DNA of 64,000 nucleotides, taken from contig OZ014416.1 in assembly GCA_963965975.1 (NCBI GenBank), forward strand, positions 1,426,001 to 1,490,000, written 5' to 3'. The notes beneath the pieces were generated by a model, which saw only the letters and a program-made list of their open reading frames with translations, had not been told where the DNA came from and ran no database searches. A program made the position numbers and the translations under genes. The DNA is from Xestospongia bergquistia (lineage: Eukaryota; Porifera; Demospongiae; Haplosclerida; Petrosiidae). Within the stretch, counting starts at the first letter, position 1. Each line of letters starts with the position of its first letter. This document shows positions 11,779 through 24,073 of the stretch, piece after piece.

Positions 11779-12838
11779 TCAATGTTTGCAGTAGGGGTAC
11801 TGTGCCCCTTGCTTGTTTTGTTCTTGAGCCCATTTGTAGACACAGACAAAAAAACAAAAAACAAAATAGACAACACTGAATGGTAAGATAGTCAATATTA
11901 AAGTAAGTCTTACAATGTTATCTTTAAAAATGGCAGTAGAAATAAAGCTACAATCAAAAGAGTCACCGTTATCGACAAATATGTACATTACTGTGACAAG
12001 GAATGTTAAGGCTATGACAATAAGTAGTCCTGTATATGGGGGACAATATTTTTCACAATCACATTTTTTCTTGTTAGAAGAAAAAATCTTGAAAGGCAAG
12101 TAGATTACCAATGCAATTATAATAAAAACATAAGCTAGCCAGAAGATAATCATGATGTAAATTGAACATGGAGACTTCAAGACAATATTTAAACTTGTCA
12201 TTGCAGAGTACCAAGCATCTATGTCAACAAGTAGTCCAAGTGTCTTGATTAGTATAGTATAAAAGGAATGTTTCTCTTCTTTTTTATCTTCATCTCTAAA
12301 TCCTTTGGAGATATCTTTAACTCTCTTTTCAATCAAAGGAATAAAGCAAAATCCAATAATTCCAAAAATAAGCAGATATATTGATACCATTGTTATAAAA
12401 CTGGAGTAATTTTGAACATATTTCAGATATGTGTCTGTGAAGTTCTTCAAATTATCTCCAATGAAATATGCCATGGTAGAGAGTATCATTATAATACCAA
12501 AACAGAGTATTTTCTTGAACTTAAAGGAGCTTTGTTTACATTCATCACCACATAGTTTGCTTAGCAATATAACAATGGAAACTAGAAGTAAAACAATTCC
12601 AAATATTCCAAAATGTATCACTGTAACTACAACTTTAGTTTTGGAAGATGCCTCAGAAACTGCTATGGCATAGAATACAACAGAATGGAGAATATCTATA
12701 AATAATGCCGCTACTTTCAATTCATTGAAAAGTTTACTATTTGCTATTAAAAGTCTCTGTGAAAATAAAGAAAGAGAAATTGTATACATACATACTCTAT
12801 AATATTTTATACTTGCTACTTACATTCTTGCCACCCAT
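11779..12838 (-). CDS. TMA1: eight-segment membrane protein, group A
   Basis: Unrecognised family. Exon 1 (12824-12838) encodes only MGGKN before GTAAGT. Exon 2 (11779-12756) encodes the rest; total 330 aa. Hydrophobic segments fall near residues 20-40, 48-72, 87-105, 125-148, 172-192, 208-232, 247-268 and 283-310. Family motifs: FNELKVAALFIDIL at the start of TM1, YFIGDNLKNF after TM3, VSIYLLIFGIIGFCFIPLIEKR in TM4, VDIDAWYSAMTSL in TM5, IFVDNGDSFDCSF after TM7, and CVYKWAQEQ after TM8. The two halves look like a 4+4 repeat. Charged loops (KDISKGFRDEDKKEEKHS) lie between TM4 and TM5. It follows DLGAP5 on the opposite strand, tail to tail. A channel, transporter or receptor role is conceivable; nothing in the sequence decides it. 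The frame is intact. Confidence 0.85.
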
Positions 12839-13481
12839 TTTCAGTTTGTATACTTCTGTAGTCACAGCTGGCCCTTGCAATAATATGATAGTAACTGTTT
12901 TATATAATATCATAGTGACCACACCTACATCTTCAGTCAACCAAATTATGGTAAATGGATGTATAATAAACTGTACAGTAACTTGGTAATGTAACTAATG
13001 TTAAATCCAAAATATATCAAATCTTCATTCATTATGTCTCTAAGGAGACTACAGTATGAGTAAAATAAGCAGAAATAGAAACACTTTTGTAGGTACCAGT
13101 GTGGTTTGTGTGCATATTAATATATTTAAGGTATTATTAATATACTTTTCTGTTTAATATAATAACATTGATTAAGATGACACTTTGATTTGTAAGTGCT
13201 ATGAAGTGACAATAATAATAATATATTAATTTTACTTACATGAGCATGTGCATTTCTCCTAATGGTCCTGTACTCCAATCAGGTAAACAAATACAAACTT
13301 ACAAAGCATCTATGGTAAGTCTAAAGAATGTAGTTGCGTTAAAATGAATTGTAGTTTACCAATGAGGAGAACAATACAGTATAATTAACATGAATTCTAG
13401 ATTCCATAGTAATCTACCTATGTTTGTTACAAATTTATTGAAGTAATGCGAATAATACTTTTAAAAATGATATTAAATATA

Positions 13482-13517
<36 letters not shown>

Positions 13518-14099
13518 TTGAGTGTGTAATAACGTATATTTTAAATACTGACACTTGATGATGTGATGATTATAATTAAATCAAGTCCTGGATAAGTTAC
13601 TAATTCAATAAAATAAAGGTGATCTCCCTCAGGTGGTTTTAATTTCTCTCTATATGGCTACTGTTATGTATATAGAACCTTACAATTTTAATTCCAGCCC
13701 AATAACATCCATGTTGATGGTATGTTTGTAAGTTGATGTAAACACTATGGAAGAGACAGATTGACATACTAGCTACCATACTATAGAATTGTATGACATT
13801 CCTTATATCATGGCATCATTCATACAGGGCTTCCTCATACTATGTTTAATTGTGTATAGATGTAATGTTAATACATCCGTATTACTTCAGAGTAGTTTAT
13901 ACTGTCATGATGAGCATAGGCAGTTGCAGTATTTTAATACTAATAATTATTATTCATAGACATAGGGGAGTGGTTATTGAGGGGTGGTATGGTTAATAAT
14001 AATGAATTAATAATAATATATAATAATTATTTACAATGACGATCTAAATACTCTGGAATTGGAGTGTTTTTCTGCAAATTTAATTACAATGTCATCTAA
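12839..14099. other. Intergenic, no gene seen; AT microsatellite
   Basis: Contains the 5' flank of TMA1 and an AT dinucleotide run at about 13,474-13,514. The 5' flank of TMA genes (about 12,850-13,080 here) is recognisably repeated upstream of TMA2, TMA3 and TMA6, so it probably carries the common promoter. No motif stands out. Confidence 0.6.
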
Positions 14100-14620
14100 G
14101 CAGTCCTAGAGTTGGTTGGACACCTCTCTCTATACATAGAGAAGTGCCAAGTTGGAGAGACAGTCTTGAGTCATTGTTGACCTGATGAGATACGTCTTCA
14201 CCTACGAAACGAAGAAAAGGACCGCTCAGCTGTAGCACTAGTTACACCAATGGTCATAGAAATCTGGACACACTTTATTAATGTCGGAAAGCACTCTTTA
14301 GCTGTCATAAGTTCGGAGTAGATATCGTGTATATATAAACTTGAAGTTTTTTGATCTCTGAAGGATTTGGCTGTCAAGGCTTCTACTCTGATTTCGTTTT
14401 CAGGTATATCGTAATGTTCTAAGAAGGGTAGCAATGTATCCACATCTAAAAGCTTTTCAGAATCAGGCTGCAGTGCCTCCATTGCAGTCATCAATGATAA
14501 ATTAACTTCTGTAAACTTCCGATTCAGTTCCTCTACTACTATATCTAGAGTACTGTAGTAGATGTGGATATGATACTCGTCTATGATCTGTATGATGTTT
14601 CTCTACCAGTCGTTTCATAT
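14100..14620 (-). pseudogene. hAT transposase C-terminal relic
   Basis: The minus-strand frame encodes VVEELNRKF, then LLPFLEHYDI, then ISMTIGVTSATAERSFSSFRR. The SATAERSFS core is the hallmark of the hAT C-terminal dimerisation domain (ZMYM/ZBED-type transposases). The expected following motif, VKTYLIRSTM with NLALL, is present but needs a one-base frame change near 14,194. The upstream catalytic part is missing. It is a dead fragment of a hAT DNA transposon. Confidence 0.85.
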
Positions 14621-14886
14621 ACTATGCTATTATCATACCTCTGTGGTAATCTCTGCTGTCTTCTTGGTCTACTGTGATGTGAATATTAACACAACCATAA
14701 TAAATATTAATTAACTGAAAATCTACCTGGGCCAAGCCCTTTGCTGGCCCGGGCCTTCAGGCACCTATGATGATGAGCAGTGTAGTTCTAAGTAATTGCA
14801 TACATGATGATGATGATGATGTTAAAAGTACTTAAACTCTTTTGTACATGATATTTTAATTCAAGTCTCTAATTCTCTTGCTTTAG

Positions 14887-16244
14887 TCGCATTTCTTGAA
14901 CATCCCGGTAATGTCACAGTCTCTGACGTCGGAGATACTAACATTACAATTAACTGCAGACTCAATAGTAGCAGAATTGCAGTTAGATGGATACACAGCC
15001 TTCATAATGTTGAAATAAATACATTTGGAGGTAATACAATTCGTACTCTACAAGACTTGGAAAGGTAAAATTAATAATCAAAAAGATAGCAAACTTTCAT
15101 GAGCTCTCTTTGTCATAGATTTACACAGAAAACTAATATAACATTTCCAACTGGATTTTTTGCTAATCTTGTCATATTGACTGTTTCTCCTAGACATCAT
15201 GGACAGTACAAATGTGGCTTACTAAGCTGTGGTTACTTAGGAACAGTGACTGTCAATGGTAAGTTAATAGAGTACTAGTACAAGGTGTATACAATGTGTA
15301 AAGTTAATGCATGCCATGAAGTAATATTCCAGCAATGTTGTTATTAGCTAAAACTCTTGTTTTTTTCTTAAATCAGTTTTCTTATATTATTTTGCACTAA
15401 GAGGAAGGGAGGAGGAGGAGGAGATAACATTACAATAGACTTGACATAGATTATATATACCATATAAAGTCAAAGTATATAGACTTAGGTATATACTTTA
15501 TATAATAGTATTGAAAATGGACAATGAATATTTAAATATTGCTATGACGCTCTCTTATAAGAAATTGATGTATTAATCACTCATTGCCACTAATCATGAC
15601 TCTCTTCATTATATAGGTGCTGTTGAAATGTAGTTTCACCCTAATAAAAATGTCTTTAACTTGACTGTTGGTCAAGACAACACTGTTGAATTTAGAGTGT
15701 TTGGTACTCCAGAACCTTCCCTAAATGTCTTTAAACAGCATGAAGATGATGTCTATCGAGAAATAACAGACAACAAATTTTCATTGAATTTGACTACATT
15801 TTCAATCAATTCTGTCCAGTTAGAAGAAGCAGGCTCATATCGTATTTGGGGAAATAACACTTATGGAAACTCCAGTCTGGATTTTCAAATTAATGTCAGA
15901 GGTTTGTCAAATAAATATGCAATTACTCGATACACAGATATGTATGACTAGATATGTGTGACTATAGGAAGGAATGCAATTTCTGTTGTTATTATTTTTC
16001 ATGCTAGCAATTTTTTATTCAAAGATCTTTAAGAAAAATGGAATGACTAAAGAATGTGATTTAGTTACCACTCATAAATTAACATTGAAAAAAAACATGT
16101 CTGTTGCACACGACCATTTACAGACTTCCATAAAGATTTGTATTGCTGGGATATGGACTTTTCAGATTGCTGCAACAAATGAATATGGAAGTACTGGAGA
16201 TTATAGTAATCCTACCTTGTTCAACATTAGAATGAATTGTCCAA
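14887..16244 (+). pseudogene. Immunoglobulin-domain gene fragment, disrupted
   Basis: Four exon-like blocks with splice signals: 14887-15064, 15119-15258, 15617-15901 and 15968-16244. The first two make one Ig domain: NITINCRL (B-strand Cys), AVRWIHS (core Trp), and HGQYKCGLL (the YxC motif). The third is an Ig-like domain without the usual cysteines (LTVGQDNTVEFRVFG to EEAGSYRIWGNNTYG). The fourth ends IWTFQIAATNEYGS, also Ig-like. Extracellular Ig arrays like this belong to adhesion molecules and receptor kinases. Breaks: an in-frame TAG at 15,631 when exons 2 and 3 are joined, and a frame change inside exon 4. No signal peptide or membrane exon was found. It is probably decayed; unknown alternative exons remain possible. 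Confidence 0.6.
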
Positions 16245-16770
16245 GTAAGCTTGTGGATGAATAGTTCATGAACGAACCATTAATAGACTAATTAATTTAC
16301 AGAAAATATGGTCTCGTAGTTGTACACAAGAATAGTTAAATATTCAAAGTTGGTAAGAAGTTATGACATATAAATTAAATGAACAGTTCTAGAATAATTA
16401 TGTCCACTATGACATGACAACTTACTTAATACCAATACATGGTCAGGTCATGTCACCTGATTATATATAGTTGCAATCAAGTGGACTGGTTAATTTGGCA
16501 AAAATTGTATATTCCAGACAAACATAAATCAAACAAAAACAATAAAATATTGATGAATTAATCTAAGTTAATTCCACTAATTTAGATTAATTTATTAAAT
16601 TAATTAAAGATTAGATTAATTAGGGGGTGGAACAAATTCGCACACATATTTTATACAATAATTATATTTAAACAATATTATGTTTGTTTGTGCATTGAGT
16701 CTTTTTCTTACTGCCACAATTATTGCATAACTGAATCACTAGTAGCAATGACCTGTAAGTAATAATTATA

Positions 16771-17821
16771 TTAATAAGGCTGTTTGCAGTAGGGGTACTG
16801 TGCCCCTTGCTTGTTTTGCTCTTGAGCCCATTTGTAGACACAGACAAAAAAACAAAAAACAAAATAGACAACACTGAATGGTAAGATAGTCAATATTAAA
16901 GTAAGTCTTACAATGTTATCTAAATAAAGCTACAATCAAAAGAGTCACTGTTATCGACAAATATGTACATTACTGTGACAAGGAATGTTAAAGCTATGAC
17001 AATAAGTAGTCCTGTATACGAGGGACAATATTTTTCATGATCACATTTCTTCTTGTTAAAAGAAAAAATCTTGAAAGGCAAGTAGATTACCAATGCAATT
17101 ATAATAAAAACATAAGCTAGCCAGAAAGTAATCATGATGTAAATTGAACACGGAGACTTCAAGACAATATTTAAACTTGTCATTGCAGAGTACCAAGCAT
17201 CTACGTCAACAAGTAGTCCAAGTGCCTTGATTAGTATTGTATATAAGGAATGTTTCTCTTCTTTTTCATCTTCATCTCTAAATCCTTTGGAGATATCTTT
17301 AACTCTCTTTTCAATCAAAGGAATAAAGCAAAATCCAATAATTCCAAAAATAAGCAGATATATTGATACCATTGTTACAAAACTGGAGTAATTTTGAACA
17401 TATTTCAGATAGGCATCTGTGAAGTTCTTCAAATTATCTCCAATGAAATATGCTGTGGTAGAGAGTATCATTATAATACCAAAACAGAGTGTTTTCTTGA
17501 ACTTAAAGGAGCTTTGTTTACATTCATCATCACATAGTTTACTTAGCAATATAACAAAGGAAACTAGAAGTAAAACAATTCCAAATAATCCAAAAATTAT
17601 CACTGTAACTACAATTTTAGTTTTAGAAGTTCCTTTAGAGACTGTTATGGCATAGAATACAACAAAATGGAGAATATCTATAAATAATGCTGCTACTTTC
17701 AATTCATTGAAAAGTTTACTATTTGCTATTAAAAGTTTCTATGAAAATAAAGAAAGAAGAAATTGTATACATGCATACTTTATAATATTTCATACTTGCT
17801 ACTTACATTCTTGCCACCCAT
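16771..17821 (-). pseudogene. TMA2: group A membrane gene, truncated by a 16 bp deletion
   Basis: Micro-exon 17807-17821 (MGGKN) and exon 2 from 17738. The frame is open to 16,920 and would give 277 aa ending DSFDCSFI. At 16,920, 16 bp present in TMA1 and TMA3 (their TTTTTAAAGATAAC neighbourhood) are missing, which creates a stop. The sequence for the last membrane segment and tail (NIVRLTLILT... to YCK) remains downstream, out of frame, to 16,771. The product would keep about seven of eight segments. Motifs YFIGDNLKNF and VDVDAWYSAMTSL are intact, so the break is recent. Confidence 0.82.
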
Positions 17822-19032
17822 TTTCAGTTTGTACGCTTCTGTAGTCAGTTGAGAACAGCTAGCCCTTGCACTAATATGATAGTTAACTAATTGTGCTCGT
17901 GTTTTATACAATATCATAGTAACCACACCTACATCTTCAGTCAACCACAAATATAATTAATTTGATTGCATGTATAACAAATTGTACAGTAATCCTTCCA
18001 ACCTGGTAATGTTAAATCATATATATATCAACTCTTCTTTCATTGTGTCTCTAAGGAAACCACAGTATGAGTAAAATAAACAGAAATAGAAACAGTTTTG
18101 TAGGTACAAGTGTGATTTGTGTATAATAATATTCTGAAACACTTTTATTACTTTCTCTATTTAACACAGCTGCTATCTCATACTTATCATCAAAACTGAA
18201 TGATGTATATAGACAAGAACTGATAAACAGAGTAACTTTAAAGCTACACTGATGCACAAATCTAATTACTTTTGCTATCCTGAAATTGGAGGTACCTAAC
18301 TATTCTATATATTCATATTATCAGCCATGTTCATAATACACTGTTGAAACTAGCTGCTTGGTTATTCAATCATTAAATTATTACTCTATTAAGTAGTAAT
18401 CATTTCATCTAAGCATTGCATTATTTCATCTGAGACCATGGTTACCATAGTTTTATCAATATGATATAAGCCCAATACTACATTACAACAAACCAAAACT
18501 AATGTACTCAATATATATAAAGCCAACTAGAGACAAAAGTATTCTTTGTAGTTAATTGCCCAAAAATTGAAGCCATGAGAAAGAGATGGATACTGTTTCA
18601 TTGAAATAGTATCTATCTCTTGCCCATGGATTCTATTACAACTACAACTGGTGTTCTGGTTAGTTCAGTTGAAATAGTATCTATTTCTTGCTCATACACA
18701 GTAAAAATTACTATGTCATTTTAACAACTAATTTGTAGTTTACATAGATGGATTATTATGGAATATAGGACTCTTGTGAATTACTCACTACATAATTTGT
18801 TGGTATGTTGTACTTTTACATATCAGCAAATTATACAATGACAAGAACTCTACATTCCATGGTAAACCATCATGTAAAGTACAAACTAATTGTTAAAATA
18901 AAATATTAATGTTTACAGTGTAACTTCAATTATTAGACAATAAACTACAAGACTACTTATTGGCTTCTAGTTGACTTTTTACATATTGTATTGCATTACA
19001 TGCAATTGGTCATGTTCATAAACACTTGAAAC
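17822..19032. other. Intergenic with an older dispersed repeat block
   Basis: No gene seen. About 18,410-18,690 is a repeat block that recurs at 22,075-22,345 and 37,480-37,740. It contains a hairpin at 18,582-18,620 with arms AGAGATGGATACTGTTTC and GAAATAGTATCTATCTCT. Confidence 0.65.
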
Positions 19033-19408
19033 CAGTGGCAGAGGAACCTATGGAGCACCAGGAGCACGTACCCCCCCCCCCCAAATTACAACATGCTCAT
19101 TGTGCCCCCCCCCCCAAATTTTTTACACTGAATTATGCAATATGTAGAGAAAAATGAAAAACACTCATTGTAATTATAATATAATTGTGGCAATTAGGTA
19201 TTATCATACTCATTGTAGCAATGATTATAGGCATTAATAAAATAATTTCTTTCACATAATCATATTATACGAAATTATACCAAAATTAATGTGTATTTAA
19301 GGAATTAAAACCAAAACACTCCTCAGCTTCTGGGGCTGTGCCCCCAAGACTCCCTCCTTTGGTGCCTCCCCCCCCCCCCCCAAATTCAAATATGTTCCTC
19401 CACCCCTG
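19033..19408. mobile_element. hAT-type miniature element with target duplication
   Basis: Starts CAGTGGCAGAGGAAC and ends GTTCCTCCACCCCTG, which are inverted repeats of the hAT type. The flanks ACTTGAAAC (19,024-19,032 and 19,409-19,417) are a direct repeat, matching the 8 bp duplications hAT elements make (one further base matches). Near both ends are C-runs followed by AAATT. At 376 bp without an open frame, it is non-autonomous. Confidence 0.88.
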
Positions 19409-20171
19409 ACTTGAAACTGCTTGGTTGTTCAATTATTAAGTTAATTCTCTCTTATTGGCTTTTTGCTCGGCACAACTAATTTTTGTACATTATGGTAGGA
19501 GCAAACCAAAGCCATTATTTTTGTCAACTTCCTCATTGTACTTATATGATGTTCAAGTTAAATACAGTTATATACATAATTATTGCACACATATATAGTA
19601 TTATAATATGCTACCATTATTAGTACAAACATAATATATTATATTGCATTATAATAAAGAGTAAGTGTACAATATTTGGTTTGTTCTTACCATAATTATC
19701 CCTTATGTATAAACTGATATGTGCCCACTACCATATAACCAAAGTAACTTATGCTGCACTGATATACGAGTCTAATTATTTTGCCATCCTGGAATTGGTA
19801 CCTAGCTATTCTCTATCTATTGTAGCAAGAAGAAATCATCAACATTTTAACAAACAATAGCAGTCACATCATACCAATTGACAATATATTAAAGAAAGAT
19901 GCTAGTATTGATTAGTGGTATTGATATTATATTTAACAAACTTTGTGTCATTTCACTCAAGGCCTAGGTGACCATAGTTTCATCAATATAATGTAAGTCT
20001 AATACTGAATTACAACAAACCAAAACTAGTCAAGTCAATTACCTTTGTTTTGTTCCCATATATAGGCAAGAGCCTTATTATAATAATTATTAAATAAAAT
20101 TAATAATTTAATTGACTGAATCACTAGTAGCAATGACTTGTATGTAATAATTATATTAATAAGGTTGTTGA
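19409..20171. other. Intergenic, no gene seen
   Basis: The part at about 19,700-20,150 is paralogous to 59,740-60,130 upstream of the TMA14 3' flank. No coding signal. Confidence 0.6.
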
Positions 20172-21214
20172 TCAGTAGGGGTACTGTGCCCCTCGCTTGT
20201 TTTGTTCTTGAGCCCATTTGTAGACACAGACAAAAAAACAAAAAACAAAATAGACAACACTGAATGGTAAGATAGTCAATATTAAAGTAAGTCTTACAAT
20301 GTTATCTTTAAAAATGGCAGTAGAAATAAAGCTACAATCAAAAGAGTCAGTGTTATCGACAAATATGTACATTACTGTGACAAGGAATGTTAAGGCTATG
20401 ACAATGAGTAGTCCTGTATATGGGGGACAATATTTTTCACGATCACATTTCTTCTTGTTAAAAGAAAAAATCTTGAAAGGCAAGTAGATTAGCAATGCAA
20501 TTATAATAAAAACATAAGCTAGCCAGAAGATAATCATGATGTAAATTGAACACGGAGACTTCAAGACAATATTTAAACTTGTCATTGCAGAGTACCAAGC
20601 ATCTATGTCAACAAGTAGTCCAAGTGTCTTGATTAGTATTGTATATAAGGAATGTTTCTCTTCTTTTTCATCGTCATCTCTAAATCCTTTGGAGATATCT
20701 TTAACTTTCTTTTCGATCAAAGGAATAAAGCAAAATCCAATAATTCCAAAAATAAGCAGATATATTGATACCATTGTTATAAAACTGGAGTAATTTTGAA
20801 CATATTTCAGATAGGCATCTGTGAAGTTCTTCAAATTATCTCCAATGAAATATGCTGTGGTAGAGAGTATCATTATAATACCAAAACAGAATGTTTTCTT
20901 GAACTTAAAGGAGCTTTGTTTACATTCATCATCACATAGTTTGCTTAGCAATATAACAATGGAAACTAGAAGTAAAACAATTCCAAATATTCCAAAAAGT
21001 ATCACTGTAACTACAACTTTAGTTTTAGAAGATGCCTCAGAAACTGCTATGGCATAGAATACAACAAAATGGAGAATATCTATAAATAATGCTGCTACTT
21101 TCAATTCATTGAAAAGTTTACTATTTGCTATTAAAGGTCTCTGTGAAAGAAGAAATTATATACATACATACTCTATAATATTTCATACTCGCTACTTACA
21201 TTCTTGCCACCCAT
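20172..21214 (-). CDS. TMA3: eight-segment membrane protein, group A
   Basis: Exon 1 at 21200-21214 (MGGKN), exon 2 at 20172-21140; 327 aa, frame intact. Very close to TMA1: same eight hydrophobic segments and same YFIGDNLKNF, FCFIPLIEKKVKDI, DIDAWYSAMTSL and IFVDNTDSFDC motifs. A small deletion removes the last three residues of the tail, so it ends GAQYPY before TGA. The linker between TM4 and TM5 is the acidic FRDDDEKEEKHS. Function not recognised. Confidence 0.85.
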
Positions 21215-22683
21215 TTTCGATTCAGTTTGTATGCTTCTATAGTCAGTTGGGAACAGCTGGCCCTTGCACTAATGTGATGGTTAACTAATTGTGCCGTATT
21301 TTATATAATATCATAAGTGACCACACCTACATCTTTACAAATTATAATTATGGTAAGTGTTTCATGTATAATGAATTGTATAGTAATCTTTCCAACTTGG
21401 TAATGTTAAATCAAATATAATATATCAACTCCTCATTCGAGGAGACTACAGTATGAGTAAAATAAGCAGAATTAGAAACTGTTTTGTAGGTACCAGTGTA
21501 GTTTATGTGCATACTGAAACACTGTTAGTCTTTTCTCTATTAAACACAACTGCTATCACATACTTATCATCAAAACTGAATGATGTATATAGACAAGAAC
21601 TGATAAACAGAGTAACTTTAAAGCTACAGTGATATACAAATCTAATTACTTTTGCTATCCTGAAATTGGAGTAGCTAACTATTCTATACACATACATATT
21701 GTATTGTATTATACATAATATATATACATGGAACTGGCCATGTTCATAATACACTGTTGAAACTGCTTGATTGCTCAATTATTAAATTATTACTCTATTA
21801 TTGACTTTCTACTACATTATTTCATGTATACCACAAGAATTAATAGCAAGTCTAACTGTTAAGCTGCAAAGATGTATGAATCTAATTACTTTTGTCATCC
21901 TGGAGTTGGTGGTACCAAGCTATTCTCTATATATTATACCAAGAAGAAAGTCATCAACATTTTAAGAAACATTGGCAATGACATTAATACCAACTGACAA
22001 TATATTAGTATATAATAATAAGTAGTTAGTATTGGTTAGTGGTATTGATATTACAGTTAAAAAGTATTGTATCATTTTATCTGAGACCATGGTTACCATA
22101 GTTTTATCAATATGATATAAGCCCAATATTACATTACAACAAACCAAAACTAACGTACTCAATATATATAAAGCCAATTAGAGACAAAAGTATTCTTTGT
22201 AGTTAATTGCCCAATAATTGAAGTCATGAGAAAGAGATGGATATTGTTTCATTGAAATGGTATCTATCTCTTCCCCACAGATACCATTACAACTGTAACT
22301 GGTATTGTGGTTAGTTCAGTTGAAATAGTATCCACCTCTTGCTCATACACAGTAAAAATTAATATTTTAACCACTAATTTATAACTTATATAGATGGATT
22401 ACTATATATGGGATATAGAACTCTTGTGAATTACTCACTACATAACTAATTTGTTGGTATGTCGTACTTTTACATATCAGCAAATTATACAATGAATATT
22501 TCACAAGAACTCTAGATTCCATACTAAACCATCATATAAAGTACAAACTAATTGTTAAAATAAAATAATGTTTACAGTGTCACTTCAATTATTAGACTAC
22601 AAGACTACTTATTGGCTTCTAGTTGCTTTTTACACATTGTATTGTATTGTAGTATACATCTATATATATGCAATTGGTTTATA
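21215..22683. other. Intergenic, TMA 5' flank and repeat block
   Basis: No supported gene. 21,215-21,640 is the family 5' flank. 22,075-22,345 is a second copy of the hairpin-bearing repeat block described at 18,410-18,690. Confidence 0.6.
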
Positions 22684-23443
22684 GCCATTTCGTCTAATCC
22701 CGTTTCGTCTAATCCCATTTCGTCTAACAAAATGTACAATTGTCCCATTTCGTCTAAAAACTAAATTGATTTAAATCACTGTAATTACAAAGATACCCAA
22801 TGGCTATATGCCCTAAGAAGTTCTTTGTAACGTATAATCTCCTGCTTCAAGCTTTTTCTTAATAGTTTTCAGTCTGTTCTCATGGTTTCTGTACTTTCTT
22901 CTTCTTCTTGGAAGCCCTCTTGCAGCCAGCTGCATTAAACTGACTTCTGTCGCAGCTTGTTTTCTTGTAGTCCACTCCAAGCTAACCTAACAAAGCTGGG
23001 GGAACAAAGGAAATTGCTATCACTTGATGGATGTACAACTTGAAATCAGTGTCTTCCCTGTAAATTTGTTGGAGACTGAGAATCTGCACATTGGGAGTGA
23101 TTCTCATTGCAAGAGACTTTTCCAGGACAACTTCTGTCTGCACATCTCCAACATATCTGCCTATATCTGCTGTTTTTCGATTGAGTATGTACCTATAACC
23201 CTGGTGTATAAGTGATCTACCTCCTCTTGTTGTTGTAACAAACTCCATTGATTCAATATATTGTATGTATGAAATTGCTCCTCTTACCTTTCAAGACATC
23301 AAAGCCTCACACTATTAGTTCTTTGGAATTAGAATTCCATCACTTTACTGGCCTTAATCCACTTACCTTAGACCTTTTACACTATTAGACAAAATGGGAC
23401 AAAAGTCCATTTTGTTAGACAAAATGGGATTAGACGAAATGGC
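22684..23443. mobile_element. Mutator-like TIR element with FLYWCH remnant
   Basis: The ends are inverted: the left begins GCCATTTCGTCTAATCCC and the right ends GGGATTAGACGAAATGGC. Each arm holds repeated CATTTCGTCTAA or CATTTTGTCTAA blocks over about 60-70 bp. Inside, the minus strand at 22,982-23,248 encodes FVTTTRGGRSLIHQGYRYILNR, the start of a FLYWCH zinc finger. The continuing half (YWRCADRSCPGK) lies in a shifted frame. FLYWCH fingers are common in MULE transposases. With 760 bp total and no catalytic core, it is a deleted, immobile derivative. Confidence 0.75.
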
Positions 23444-23722
23444 ATGACACCGTATGAATATTGAGTGTTGATCTATCTTCCAGTTATATGTATGAGATGT
23501 CCTTATCTATATAAAATACACAATGACTTTCTACATAGCGTACAGATACACTTGAAATAAATTCTTTGATTTCTTTGCCAAATCAAAAGAGAGAAGTGTA
23601 GTACAGTATAGTTCAAAAACTAGGTTGATAGTGTTATTTATTACAACCGATTGAATCGGAACGTTGATGTATATTATGAATATTCATTGTAAGTTGTGAC
23701 ACTCCCCCTCCACGTGTATAGC

Positions 23723-24005
23723 ATGGAGTTTCTATTTGAGGAATTTTCTTAAGAGAAATATAGAAAGAAACTAGTACAACATCACCAGTATACTCCAAAG
23801 ATATGTGATCCTGAGGTTAGTAATGATAGTGTGTACACTGTATATAGACAAAATTTTTATATTCTAGTGATTTATGGAGTTATAACTGTTAGTGATGAGG
23901 ACTATATGATTGATAAATTCAAAGCTGATCTACTCTACTATAAAGGACATTATGAACTTGCATTGAAAATATATAAAAATGTAATCAGGACATACTCATG
24001 GACAG
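23723..24005 (+). pseudogene. C8orf76-like exons 1-2, broken copy
   Basis: Copy of the first two exons of the genes at 38.7 and 48.3 kb. Exon 1 has lost nine bases (codons for DDS) and hits a TAA after EEFS. Exon 2 keeps VSDEDYMIDKFKADLLYY but its end is rearranged (IRTYSWTG). The remaining exons are absent; DLGAP5-derived sequence follows instead. Confidence 0.8.
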
Positions 24006-24073
24006 GTAAATCAACTTTACATCATCAATCATCTTGATTTTTATTTAGGTAGTGTTAGCAGAATATCATACTT

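Noticed and set aside
12431..12673. Plus-strand frames such as NVLFKLSPMKYAMVESIIIIP opposite TMA genes
   Set aside because: They recur opposite every TMA exon at the same place and are antisense shadows of a conserved coding region.
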